This document shows, in pieces, positions 11,698 to 24,184 of a stretch of DNA of 64,000 nucleotides; positions within the stretch are counted from its first letter, which is position 1; every line of letters begins with the position of its first letter. The notes below the pieces were generated by a model. That model made no database searches, had not been told where the DNA came from, and saw only the letters and a list, made by a program, of their open reading frames with translations. The position numbers and the translations under genes were made by a program. The stretch is from Piromyces finnis (taxonomy: Eukaryota > Neocallimastigomycota > Neocallimastigomycetes > Neocallimastigales > Neocallimastigaceae), in NCBI GenBank assembly GCA_002104945.1, contig MCFH01000015.1:290501-354500 (forward strand), read 5' to 3'.

Positions 11698-11798
11698 TAA
11701 TCTCTCTTTAAAAAAAAATATTAATATTAAATATAGTATTTATTATATATATTATTAATATTATAATAAATAGTATATATTTTTTAACAAGTATTTTA
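11644..11798. repeat. Left copy of the ~140-155 bp direct repeat flanking LINE copy A
   Basis: Starts TGATTAAATAATAAGTAATA, holds a long A run, then ATCCCATAATCTCTC and ends AACAAGTATTTTA directly before the T run (poly(A) tail on the other strand) of copy A. The same sequence recurs at 17564-17704 with a shorter A run. It has the position of a target-site duplication but is far longer than those of the other two insertions here. Confidence 0.85.
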
Positions 11799-14700
11799 TT
11801 TTTTTTTTTTTTTTAACGGCATCAAATATTTTAAACTTTATTATTAATTTAATTAAAATTATAATACATGTAATAAAAAAATTAAAATTAAAATAAAAAT
11901 AAAAAAAAATATGTTTAAATAAACACAAATGAATAAAAATTGGGTATAATGTATTCTAGTAATTTTAATTAAAGTAAGAAAGCCACTATCATACTAAAGT
12001 ATAATAATTGTATTTGACTTGCAATGGGACATCGAGTCAAAGATCAAAATTTTATCATGGGACAAAATTATGATCTCCATTGGTTGCGCTGCGCCCTCCT
12101 GTCTTACTGTTTCTTCAGCATTGACGCTCTTGGATGTTGCTTCAAACCTTTTGAACATTGACCATTGCTGGCCAATAGCAAAAGGCATGATTTTGGTTAG
12201 AAGTTCCGCGGTTACCGTCAAGAATGGTGCTCCTTCATTAGTACCAGATTGAATCTGACGCTTACAAAGTTCTTTCCATTCCCTTGAATTGTAATTAATA
12301 TTGTTAAAACTTCTTCCCCCAAGAAGGAATTTAAATATTTTACTGCACACACTAGAATAATCATACACATTAATATTCACCGGATTATTAGAACTATTAC
12401 TATCATTAACTAAATTACTATCTAAATTAGAATTATTATCTTCACTATTGCTATCATTATTAATATTATTATTTCTATTACTACTATTGTTATTATTACT
12501 ATTTCTATTATTACTATTACTACTATTGTTATTATTACTATTGTTATTATTATTATTGTTACTATTACTATTACTGTTATTGCTATCTCTACTGACATTA
12601 TCAATTTCATTATTATTGATAGGACTATTGGAATTACGTTGACTGAAAAAATTTAATAGCTGGACTATGGAATCATAATGTTTAATACGGATATCTCTAA
12701 ATGTTGGACAATCTAATAACCAATGTTTAATACTTTGATCTCCACACTTGCAACATGGACAGTAGTTAGGACAAACTGGATCAACAAATTTAGCAGCTTT
12801 GGCAACTCTAGCATCCAACTTGTATCCGCTTCTTTCTTTCAATAGCCAGTAGAAGCCATAGGCAAACTCTGGGTACTCATAACATAATTTAATAAAATAT
12901 TTAGTTTCAATAAATTTATTATCATCATAATATTGCGCTTTGATTGAATTCCCTTTGAGATCTTTCCAATAAAAGTTTTTAACTGCTTTAACATCTCCAT
13001 GCTTCTTTAGTTTTTTTTCAAGTGTCCTACTTGATTTGCACCACGTGTATTTTCTAAATTTAGGAATGTAATTGACAAGGTGTGAGATAATACAATTTGA
13101 GTTTTTCCATTTGTTAAAACATCTAACCTGAGCTAACGCACATTTGGCTGACAATGGAGGAATATTCAAATCTTTTGAGATAGAGTATAAAGATATAAAC
13201 GATACAGCTTTATGAACTCCGGCAACCCATCGTATTCCTTTGTTAACATGCTTCTGAGCAATCCTAGACCTAGCTTTGTTGGATCCAAGTAATGGTGCAA
13301 AGTATGAAACTCTGCTAATCACTTGTGAGTTAAGTACTAGTTTTTTGAAAGGAATAGGAATATTAGGATTTCTTAAGAATTTACTGACTGAGAAAAGTCC
13401 TTTCAAAACCTTGTTATTAAGAACTTTAATTACTGGTTTAAGGGACAAATTCTTATCAAATGGAACACCAAGATAAGTGTAGCAGTCAGTAGTTGGAATG
13501 GGTTGTCCTGCTAAGTAAAATGTTGGATCTCTCTTGTTCTGATTTTCTATTGATTCAGGACGAATCACCATCGTTGAACATTTCTGGATACCAAATTCCA
13601 TTTCATTATACAAGGCCCATTCATTAACTCTTCTAAGCATCTTTTTTAAGCATCCTCTTGTTGGAGCACAAATAACTATATCATCTGCAAAAAGTCCACC
13701 ACAGCATCGAGTGTCACCTAAACTGACTCCTAGATCTTCGCACTCTCTAAATATATCATTAATAAAGAGATTAAAGAGAATAGGAGAAAGAGGGCAACCT
13801 TGACGGACTCCTTTCTTCACATCAAAAGATTTCGAGAATTGTCCATCTAATTTGACATTAGCCTTAGATGTTAAATATAAATTTTTGATAAATTGTAGAC
13901 TCTTACCTCGGATTCCTAAACAATCTAATTTATAGAGAATATTACCGATTGGGACTGAATCGTATGCTTTCCTGAGATCTAAAAAGGCCAAATATGTCTC
14001 TTTATTATCTAATTGACGTCTACGGCATATTTCTTGGATTGAAATGAAAAGACTGATACTTTCTTCCTTTTTTCGAAAACCAAATTGTTCAGGTCTAATG
14101 AAATTATTCTTTAGACCATATTCTGAGATTCTAGTGGTGACAATTTTGGAAATCAACTTAATGCCATTATTGATAAGTGATATACCTCGATAGTTATCAC
14201 AATCTGTCAAATCTCCCTTCTTAGGAATAGAAACAATACTGGATTCATTCCATGAGTTGGGGAAATCTCCATCCCAAATACGGTTGAATAATTTAAGAAT
14301 AAAATTTAAACCATGAGCATCATTATCTGAAGTGGTATTACCGGAAGAATTATTATCTGTAGCATTATTAGAATCATTACTTGATGGAATTAATGCTTTG
14401 TAAAATTCAATTGGAATACCATCCGGACCTGATGCTTTATAATTTGGAGTAGTGAGGATAGCTGACTTGACTTCATCAATACTAATATCTTGGTTGATAT
14501 CCCACTCATCAAGCATAGGAAGTGAAAAACGTTTATTCGTTGGTTCTTCATACCAATGCTCCAAATCAAGACTTACACCACTTGGATCTGATGCAAGGTT
14601 TTCGAAATGATCATGCCACACTTCAAGTTGTTCTTCCGTAGCAACAACTAATTCTCCATTTTTATTTTTAATTAGTTGAGCAATAAAGAAGGAATCTTTT

Positions 14701-17563
14701 CCAATTTTTGCAGTTTTCTTGATCCATTTCCAGGCCTTCTTAGGATTATGACTCTTCATATACTCACATCCTGTTTTAATCCAATGAAGATATTCTTGCT
14801 TCCTAAATTCATTACATCTTTTGTGGATGTAATCAATGAGCTTACGGTAGATTTTAATTCTTTTAATAAATTCATCTATATCATAAATTCTTTCTTTTTT
14901 AAATCTCTTATACAACTTCATTTTGATTTTTTGAAGATTAAAAATTTGTTGTGAAATATGAAATGAAGACTTTATAACATTATTAGCTGAGGTAATACTG
15001 AGCTCGTCTGCAATTGAAAAAGCAGTTGAAGTAAACTCTTTGGAAAGTTCATCTGTAGAAACATTAGGATCGTTGAATTTTGCTGAAAGAATTTGGAATT
15101 TATTATGACTGAGAATAGATTCCTTTTCCTCAATACATTTTAATCTATTCCATTTCAGAATTTTCTTAGGAACATTAAAGTCATTAGAAAAATCTTCCAT
15201 AGGAATAATTTTACCATTAATAAGAAGTGGCTTATGGTCTGATACAGGATAAAAATTATTTATAAATGATCCTGAGTGAATAAGATCTTTCATCTTCAAA
15301 TTGATAAGAGCATGGTCAATGTCGGAAGATTGTTCACCTCGAGTCCAAGAGATAGTCGACCCTCTAAGCGGAAGAATTTCCCAATCTCCTAATCCATTAG
15401 TTGATAACCAATTGGATAATTTTACTTTAGACATATTAAAATCACCAACAAGAATCGATGGATGGGATGAATTAGTTTGCAACCACAAGCGAACTTCTAA
15501 CTTTGCATGATCAACATAGATGTTGTGATGACTATGAGGCATATAAACATTTCCAATCGAGCATTTGAATCTATTCCAAAGACTAAAAGTATAAATAGAA
15601 ATAATATACTTTCCAGAGAAGTTTTCAAGTGAGGCTTGACACGAATTGTGAAAACCTAAATATAAACCTCTCATTCCCGGAACTGATTCGTCAGCTTTCT
15701 TGAAAAAGTGTCTATAGTTTCGCAAAGTAACACGACAAGGATAATCTGTATTCGATCCAGAACCATTACCAGTTTCTTGGAAACATAAAAATAATGGTTT
15801 GAAAATAGCTGTGAAATAGCTAATACTATCTCTCTTTTCGTGATTCCACCCATTGGTGTTCCAACTAAGACAAAAAGAAAAGTTATCAGGCTTGTTGGAT
15901 GAGGAAGAATCGTTGCTATTATTATTATTATTAAAGTCATCGTTATTAATGGATGATGCATCAGAGGAATAAGTAGAACTATTACTAGATGGCTGTGAAA
16001 CTGAAGAACTATCAACTATTGAACTGTTATCAGAGTTGATAGAGCTATTAGAATTAATTGTTGAATGTTGAGATTGAAATTGTGTTTGCTGTAGATCTGG
16101 AATATTTTCATGATTGGAAACTTGTTGAAGATCTTGTTGAAGATCTAGTTGAAGATCGGATTGTTGATGAGATTGTTGAACTGATTGTTGAAATGATTGT
16201 TGAATAGAATGTTGATGTTTATTAGAAACTAAAATTTTACGTTTGAGAGTGGAAAAAGTGTATTTGTGATTCCTTCTACTACGAGCTGAAAAGGAAATTG
16301 AGGTAACTGAAAGTTTCTTCTTTAACATGTGTAAGATTTTAATACAATCTTTCGATGAACCATGAACCTTGACTAAGAAAAAGTGATCATTGAAAGTCTG
16401 AAAATATTTAACACTAATAACTGAATTAAATTTATCTTCTAGAATAACCTCGAGTTTTTCCTATAGCATATTTACTGACCATGATCGAATACCACGGATA
16501 AAGAAGGAGCGAATATCATCTAAGGGGATACCATAAGACCGGGTACCACGTCTGATATAATTCTTATCTTTAATATAAAGGACTGACATGATAATAAATT
16601 CTAATTAAAAAATATTGAATATAAAATAAATACTAATAAAAATTACAAATATAACGTATATGGAAAAAAATCTGTCTCTCTCTCTCTTCTTAAAAGTACT
16701 GGATAGAACAAAAATTGTTACGATGCTTTGTTTAAAGTTTCTTTTTTTTTTTTTGAATTCTAGTTGTAAATTTTCTTTAAAAATTCTAGTTTTGGTTTGT
16801 TGTTAGTAAATTCGATTCGCTTTTTGACACTAAAATTGTTTGACTTTACTTTTCATTAAATATTTAAATTGGTAAAAAATTTGAATCAAGAATGTTGACA
16901 CCAGAAAGCTTGTGAATAGTATTTTTACATGATGTAGAGTGAATCAGTCTCTTACAAGAAACAATACAACAATAGCTACATGAATATAAAAATACAATGC
17001 AAATGCAAATGCTAAAGTTGACTACATTGGATTCTTACAAGAGAAGAGTAGTACTACATGAATACATGAATAAAAGAAAAAAATACAGCAACAAAATGTA
17101 TTGCTCTTCTAATTAAATACTATACAAACTTACCTGAGTATCAAACATTCAACTTATTCATCAAATACTTAAATTCGATGAATAAAATGTTTTTTAATCG
17201 CTCAGTACCATGAGCTTAGTCCTAATAATTTTCCCTTAAAGACTAACCAAGCATCCATTGCGCAATGCTTGGATTTAATTCTTTCTACTCTCTCAGTACC
17301 ATGAGCATGAGTAGACCCCCTTGATAAACTCCATTATTAAATAAATGAAGGCACGTTCCTAAGAGGGCACCAAGCATCCATTGCGCAATACTTGGATTTA
17401 ATTCTTTCTACTCTCTCAGTACCATGAGCATGAGTAGACCCCCTTGAGAAACTACATTTATTAAATAAATGAAGGCACGTTCCCAAGAGGGGATGAGCAT
17501 GAGTAGACCCCCTTGAGAAACTACATTTATTAAATAAATGAAGGCACGTTCCCAAGAGGGATT
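11799..17563 (-). mobile_element. Non-LTR retrotransposon (LINE), copy A, nearly full length
   Basis: Minus-strand element about 5.8 kb long. Order on its own strand: 5' tandem monomers (17561 down to about 17212), rest of the 5' UTR to 16590, one long ORF (16589-11994), a 3' UTR ending GATGCCGTT and a poly(A) tail (the T run 11799-11814). It is nearly identical over the whole length to copy C at 34188-39890. The 5' end has about two and a half copies of the 124-bp monomer, one partial copy more than copy C. Flanked by a long direct repeat. Confidence 0.93.
11994..16589 (-). pseudogene. LINE copy A ORF (endonuclease-reverse transcriptase) with one premature stop
   Basis: Full frame would be 1531 residues from ATGTCAGTC at 16589 (the start used by copy C). 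Codon 43 is TAG (16461-16463) where copy C has TGG, so the frame is broken once; re-initiation at Met88 (16328) would give 1444 residues. The rest is open: Gln-rich and Ser/Asn-rich segments, APE-type endonuclease (SWNTNGW, FQETG, GDFNMS, SDIDHAL, SDHKPLL), reverse transcriptase (RKAYDSV, GVRQGCPLSP, GGLFADDIVI) and a C-terminal zinc knuckle (CPCCKCGDQSIKHWLLDC). Its C-terminus ends ...HCKSNTIIIL, the same frame as copy D and different from copy C. Confidence 0.9.
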
Positions 17564-17704
17564 GATTAAATAATAAGTAATAAAAAAAAAAAAAAAAATC
17601 CCATAATCTCTCTTTAAAAAAAAATATTAATATTAAATATAGTATTTATTATATATATTATTAATATTATAATAAATAGTATATATTTTTTAACAAGTAT
17701 TTTA
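17564..17704. repeat. Right copy of the direct repeat flanking LINE copy A
   Basis: Matches 11644-11798 apart from the length of the internal A run. Its right edge abuts the T run of LINE remnant B at 17705, just as the left copy abuts copy A. Confidence 0.85.
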
Positions 17705-18193
17705 TTTTTTTTTTTTTTTTTAACGGCATCAAATATTTTAAACTTTATTATTAATTTAATTAAAATTATAATACATGTAATAAAAAAATTAAAATTAAAA
17801 TAAAAATAAAAAAAAATATGTTTAAATAAACACAAATGAATAAAAATTGGGTATAATGTATTCTAGTAATTTTAATTAAAGTAAGAAAGCCACTATCATA
17901 CTAAAGTATAATAATTGTATTTGACTTCCAATGGGACACCGAGCCAAAGATCAAAATTTTATCATGGGACAAAATTATGATCTCCATTGGTTGCGCTGGC
18001 CCTCCTGGCCTGTCTTACTGTTTCTTCAGCATGGACGCTCTTGGATGTTGCTTCAAACCTTTTGAATATTGACCATTGCTGACCAATAGCAAAAGGCATG
18101 ATTTTGGTTAGAAGTTTTGAATGTTAAATATAAATTTTTAATAAATTGTAAACTCTTACACCCTAATGGGAGAATATTACCAATTGGGACAAT
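17705..18193 (-). mobile_element. LINE copy B, short internally deleted remnant
   Basis: Poly(A) tail (T run 17705-17721) and complete 3' UTR, then the C-terminal end of the LINE ORF. At about 18117 the match jumps from the position equivalent to 12213 of copy A to the one equivalent to 13866, so roughly 1.6 kb is missing, with a second small deletion just after. Similarity ends near 18193. It carries the GGCCAGGAGGGCC variant at the ORF end that is seen in copy C, not in A or D. Non-functional. Confidence 0.88.
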
Positions 18194-18543
18194 GATTCCT
18201 CTACACATCATTAAAACTCCAAACTTTTACCAAAATTTTTTAATCCCTCAAAAACATCATTAAAATAAAAAATGTTATTTTAAAATATATATATATTTAT
18301 TTTTATTTTTTTGTTTGTTTGTTTAATTTTTATATTTAAACCTGTACAGATAATTTTATATTTATAAAGTAATACAGCGATATGTATACTTTTTTTTTTT
18401 AATTTTTTATTTTTTTTTCTTTTGTTTTATATATTAATAATTTATTTCATTGGCAAAAAAATTATTAAGAAAAGTTTTTAATATAAAAAGATTTTATGGT
18501 TTTTATATTATTTATAGTAAAAACAAATTGTAAAAAAAATAAT
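18194..18543. other. AT-rich spacer after the LINE remnant
   Basis: 3' flank of the feruloyl esterase gene. No further LINE similarity or coding signal seen. Confidence 0.5.
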
Positions 18544-19725
18544 CTAGAACTTGTTAATGAATTCCCAAGTAGCTTGTGGAACCCAAGATTGGTATTGACC
18601 TGGGTCCTTGTGATCCCAAAGGTGACCACCAGATTGAGTACACCAACGAACTGGGAAACGTTGGTCAACAGTCTTGTAATCGTAACACTTGTGTGGACCT
18701 CCTGGAGTAGCTTCTTCAGCTCTTTCCTTAACGGCAGCACCGTTTTCGGAGTTGTGTTCTAAGATGATATCACGAGCGTGACGACCCATTTCTGGAGTAC
18801 AGAGACCATCATCGAAACCAAGAACACCCATCCAACCAATTGGTTCACCAGTGTGCTTTGGAAGCCAGATGTTACGTTCAGCAGTTTCGTAAACGGCAAC
18901 ACCACGGAGAACCTTTTGGTGGTTCCAGGAAAGACCGTTAGAGAACATAGAACCGTAACTGAAACCAGTAGAGAAGACACGGGATTCATCAATACAGAGA
19001 TCACCCTTTAACTTGGCAAGAAGTTCATCGAACATGTAGTAATCAGCTTCACCCCATGGGAGTTGTTGACCGTTACCTTCTGGAGCAACGAAAATGGTAG
19101 TCTTACCAGTATCTAATGGCTTTAAACCATAGTAACCTTCTTGTTGGACACCTCCGGCCCAACCGCCCATACAGTGCATACCGAAGACTAAACGGTATGG
19201 CTTGCTCTTATCATAGTTATCTGGGATATCAATACGGACAGTACGCTTGTTGTTACCCCATTTGAATTCAAAGGAACCAGTCTTTGGAAGACTTAAGTTC
19301 TTACCACAACCAGATGATGGAACTGGAGTGTTCTTTAAAGCGTAACCGAAACTGTAAGTTGGTTCTTGTGGTTGTTGTTGTTGTTGGTTGTTGTTGTTGT
19401 TGTTACCAGAGCTGGAGCTGGAGTTAATACCACACCATTCATTATTTTCAATACCCCACTTACCATCATTATCAGTTAAAACAACTTCAGTGGTGGTCTT
19501 ACAACATGGGTAATTTAAGGCATTGGCCCAGCAAGAAGTAGCGGCTTGACCATTTGGCATACCACACCATTGACCATTTTCAACACCCCACTTACCATCG
19601 CTATCAGTGTAAACGACTATATTACCATTACAGCATGGATAACCAAGCTTTTGGGAGAAACAAGAGGCAGCAGAAGCCTTGGCTGCGACAGCAGCAATTG
19701 CAGTTAAAACGACAGCGAATTTCAT
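18544..19725 (-). CDS. Feruloyl esterase (CE1-type) with two fungal dockerin domains
   Basis: 393 residues, intron-free. Signal peptide 1-19 ([19 protein letters not shown]). Two Cys-rich fungal dockerin (CBM10-type) modules follow at about 21-57 and 63-101, each with the pattern C...YPCC...DGKWG.EN..WCG; these tether enzymes to the cellulosome-like complexes of anaerobic fungi. A Ser/Asn/Gln linker (about 101-122) leads to the alpha/beta-hydrolase domain to residue 393. Likely catalytic triad: Ser256 in GFSYG, an Asp in GFDDG (305/306) and His368 in GGHLWDH. The family releases ferulic acid that cross-links arabinoxylan, so the enzyme would loosen grass cell walls. Coding DNA is much richer in GC than its flanks and uses preferred codons (many ACC/GGT/AAG), typical of a highly expressed gene. 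An acetylxylan esterase activity is the main alternative. Confidence 0.92.
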   Translation of the reverse strand: MKFAVVLTAIAAVAAKASAASCFSQKLGYPCCNGNIVVYTDSDGKWGVENGQWCGMPNGQAATSCWANALNYPCCKTTTEVVLTDNDGKWGIENNEWCGINSSSSSGNNNNNNQQQQQPQEPTYSFGYALKNTPVPSSGCGKNLSLPKTGSFEFKWGNNKRTVRIDIPDNYDKSKPYRLVFGMHCMGGWAGGVQQEGYYGLKPLDTGKTTIFVAPEGNGQQLPWGEADYYMFDELLAKLKGDLCIDESRVFSTGFSYGSMFSNGLSWNHQKVLRGVAVYETAERNIWLPKHTGEPIGWMGVLGFDDGLCTPEMGRHARDIILEHNSENGAAVKERAEEATPGGPHKCYDYKTVDQRFPVRWCTQSGGHLWDHKDPGQYQSWVPQATWEFINKF

Positions 19726-21054
19726 TTTTGAATTACTATTTATATATTTTTTAATTATAGGAATAATTTTATTTATTTACAATTAATTTATTTATTTTAA
19801 TAAGTTTATATAAATATAAATATATATATTACTATTATTATTTTATCTATTTTTTTTACAAAATAAAAAAAAAATTAATTTGTTTCTTTACTTTTTTTTT
19901 TAATTTTCTGCCAGAGAAAACTATTTTTATTGTTATCAATAAAATATTGATTTATTAATAATAATGAATAAAAAAAGAAAATAAAAGTTCAAAAAAATTT
20001 TTTCCCTTTATATATGATTTGAAAATGATTTGCAATTAACGGTATTTTAATATATGTAATAATTAACTTTATTATTAAATAATAGTATTTTTAATTAAAA
20101 TTTAATGTAAATCACTTTTTATTAATTTCTTTTATGTTTTTGAAATTACAAATTTTAATAATTAATAATAAATAAGGTTTGGTTAATATAATTTATATAT
20201 TAATATATTATTTTAATTTAAAGTGAGAATTATTTAATTTATCCTAATAATTTAATTTTAAAAAATAATACAATACATACAATTGAATAATTATTAATAC
20301 ATCATAAATAACATTAATACTTTTAATATTTCATTTAATACTATTATTATTTTAATAATACGAGTACATTTTCAATATTCCAATACTTATTAAATAATAC
20401 TATTATTATTTTAATACTACCTTTTTTTAATACTACTATTTTTATTTACAATTTTTTAATTAGTTCTAAAAAAAAAAAAATAAATTATAAAATTAATTAA
20501 AAAAGTAATTCTCATCATAATTAAATTAATTTATAAAAAATACAAACATTTTTTGTCAAGATTACTCAAATTATTTGGTATAATTTAATAATAAAACTTT
20601 TTTTTTATTCTATTTTTATTTTGATGTTATCTTACCATTTTATTATTGATGTCATTGACAGAATATTAAAATAGTCTTTCAATTTGAATGAGTAATGTTG
20701 AATGAATATTAAAAGGCTTATACTTTTTTTTAATAAAAGGAACAATTATAAAAAAAAAATAGGAAAAATTATAAACAATACACAAATAAACAAAAAATAA
20801 AAAGAAAGAAAATGATGGTGATTGTTTTCTCTTTACACTCAATCTCCTTACTATAGAACTAACTTTTTAATTTAAAATAAAAAAAAAATGAACTTTAAAT
20901 GAATTGGTAATAGTAAATTGTCAATGATTAAATTTTTATTGGATCTTTTGTTATAAAGAAATGATGTAATACAAATAGTTAAACTATTGTATACAATGAA
21001 ATATTAGTGACAAAGGAATAAATTCTTCATTATAACCTGGTATAATAATACAGC

Positions 21055-21155
21055 CTATTCAATAGTTGAATATCTAGTAATATAATATTCCAATTTATAT
21101 TCAATAGTTGAATATCTAGGAATATAATAATACAGCCTATTCAATAGTTGATTAT
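21055..21155. repeat. Dispersed short repeats around TATTCAATAGTTGAATATCTA
   Basis: Three copies, at about 21056, 21099 and 21138, two of them preceded by AATAATACAGCC. The core ATTCAATAGTTGAAT is nearly palindromic. Confidence 0.7.
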
Positions 21156-23828
21156 CTATGAATATTATATATTTGATTATTTATAACTTTTTATTATTTC
21201 TATGTCTTAATCATCCTTTTTTTTTATATTATAATTAATATTATCTTGAACATTATGTGGTGATCCCTTTATTTTTTATGTTTAAATTTTCAATTTTCTA
21301 ATATTAATATAAATCACAATAGATTAAAAAAAAAAAAAGTACAATAAACTATTAATTTTATATTAAATTTTGAAAAAACAAGGTTTAATTTGTTGATATT
21401 GTATTATTTTGTTACACAAAGATAATATTACTACAGAATGAATAAACTTTATTATTTATAATTTCATATTTTTATCCATTAAAAAAAAGGAAGATCCCTA
21501 AAAAATTAATATATAATACTAATATATCCATTGTACAAAAAATAGGTAGGAAAATCAGCCAATAAATAACTAAAAAAAAAAGGAGATTTTCACCAATAAT
21601 CAAATAAAATTAATAATAATCCAAACCTTAAAATATAAATAATAAATAAAGATAAGACTGAACTGTTTTAACAATAATTATAATTATAATAATTTAAATT
21701 GAATCATCCTTTAAATTTCAAAAAATGAGACAATACAATTACAATTCCTATCTTTTTATTTTAAATAATAATAAAAAAGTCTTCCTAAGAAACAATTTTA
21801 GAAAGACTATTTGTTTATGGAAAACATTGATACAAATAATAAAAGTATAGGATGAGTGAATAATACATTGATTATTGGAATGGACCGATATAAAACTATA
21901 AAATAATATAATTGTTTATTTTAATATTAATAATTTTTTTATATTAAAAAAAAAAAAAACAACCATTCTGAAACCAACTTTTTAAAAATAATAATAATGT
22001 TACTAATGATAATTTTATTTATAATTGTATTTTTATCATCTTTATAGTCAATAATTGTATAATTTGTATATTTATAATAGTTTTTTTTAATTGTATTTTA
22101 TATTCTTAGGATAATAATACACATTTTTTTACCTATAAAACTTTAATTAATAACAAATTTTATTTTTTTGTAATTTTTACATAATTGATCTGCATACAAT
22201 TTAATAAATGATTTTTGGTGAATCATAATTAAAAATGACTAAAAATAAATAATTATTTTTTTTGGTTTTATTACCTTAAATTTAAAATTACTTCAATAAT
22301 ATTTAATTAAAAATAAATTAAAAATTACTACAGTAATATTTAATAAAAAATAAAAGATTATAAAGTTAAATTATTATTAAATATTTATTAATACAAAGTA
22401 TAAATAAATTAAAAAATAAATTAATAATTAAATTCATAATAATAAAGAATATATTAATATTAAATTTTATTAAATATTAAATTAGTGTAAAAAGATGATT
22501 TATTAATAGAGAATTAATACTTTATTATTATTAATTAATTAATTAATTAATTCTTTATTAAATATTTATTATAACCAACTCAATAGATATTTATTAAATC
22601 ATTAGAAATTAATCTAATATACATAAATTTTAATTATTATAAAAATTAAAAGCGATTACTAAATTTGTATAAAAAAAATAATTAAATTTTTTAATATAAA
22701 ATAAATAGTTTATAGGCAATAAAAAATGAAATTAAAATGAAATTAAAATTGAAAAGAATATTAAAAAGACACTTTTAATAATTACAAAAGGAAATAATGA
22801 AATGAGTTGTAAAAAGTAAAAAAAAGTCAATAATGAAATGAATTTATCATTTTATTAGTATTTCTATTTTCTTTTAAATTATGATTCATGGTTAGAAATA
22901 AAAGGAAAATAATTAATGTATCTATGATTCATGATTGAATCTACGGAATGTTTTTTAATTTTGATATAAAACAATAGAACGTTATACGGCGGTAGAGAGT
23001 TTACATGTATAAAAAAGTTTTTATTATTCTTTTAGCTTTATTTTTAGGATAAAAAAAAACTATAATAAAAGTTCTATATACTATACTGAACACTGAATAG
23101 TCCATTGAAATTATATATACTTTTATTTCCATTTATTTTTACATTTATTCTTCCTTTTGACAATGATTTAAAAAAGTATAAATGTAAATTTATCCTATAT
23201 GAGAAGAAAAAAAAAACTTGTTCATCTAATAATAAAATGGCATTTTAAAAATCTCATTAAAAAATAAAAATAGAAACAATAAAATTTATCCTTGTAACAA
23301 TAATGATAATACTATTTTTAAACTTTTGACATTTTTTTTATCCCAAATAAAACTTTTATATTTAACCTGTGTTTTTTTGTTTTTACCTGAAATAAAAAAT
23401 AATAATAGTAATGTTTGTGTTTATTTACCAATAGAGCGTCTATTGTAAATTAGAAAAGAGAAAATAATACATGGGAATTATACTTTTTATCAAAAAGTAA
23501 ATGAATAAATAAATTATTTTTAAATAAATTTTAAGTTTTTTTTATGACTACGCCCTTTTTTTTTTTTTTTTTATTAAAAAATTTTAATATAAACTTTAAA
23601 AAATTTATAGTGATAAAAAGTTAAATTTTAATTTATTTAATGGATAAATTAAAAAATTATAATAATTAAAGTTTGAACTCTTTTTTTAAAATGTAAAAAA
23701 AATAAAAATTCAAAACTATTTTATTTTATTAACTAAAAGGGATTGATAGATAGAAAGATATATAGGTAAATAGGTAGAAATCATATTTATTCATTGTTAA
23801 TATAATAGTCTTTAAAAATATTAAAATG

Positions 23829-24062
23829 TAATATTCAATTATGAAATATATATAATATTAAGATATATAAAATATTCAGATATATATATTTTAATATTCA
23901 ATTATGAAATATATATAATAATTATACTATATATATAAAATATTCAGATATATAATATTCAGATATATAATATTCAGATATATATATTGTAATATTCAAT
24001 TATGAAATATATATAATAATTATACTATATATATATAATATTCAGATATATATTTATAATAT
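23829..24062. repeat. AT minisatellite
   Basis: Irregular tandem array of units such as TATTCAATTATGAAATATATA and AATATTCAGATATATA, repeated several times with variable TA runs. No coding potential. Confidence 0.8.
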
Positions 24063-24184
24063 TTAGAGGACGATTTTAAAAAAAAAAAAGAAAGTTAAAT
24101 TATAAACTTTTTTTTATTTTTCCTTTTTTTTTTAATTTTTATTAATAATTTAAAATGAATGGTTGGATGAAATGAATTCATCAT

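Larger units (their letters stand above)
19726..24184. other. 4.5-kb AT-rich intergenic region
   Basis: 5' side of the feruloyl esterase gene and 3' side of the MATE gene. Contains repeated TATTCAATAGTTGAATATCTA units at 21055-21155 and an AT minisatellite at about 23829-24062 (separate entries). No reading frame with protein character, and no RNA gene recognised. Confidence 0.55.

Noticed and set aside
12448-12642. Leu-rich plus-strand ORF opposite LINE copy A
   Set aside because: Antisense of the Asn-rich tract of the LINE ORF; no independent support.
17337-17555. ORF with repeated LHLFNKCSFSRGSTHAH
   Set aside because: Lies within the tandem LINE 5' UTR monomers; the repeats follow the DNA unit and the frame is not kept through the UTR.
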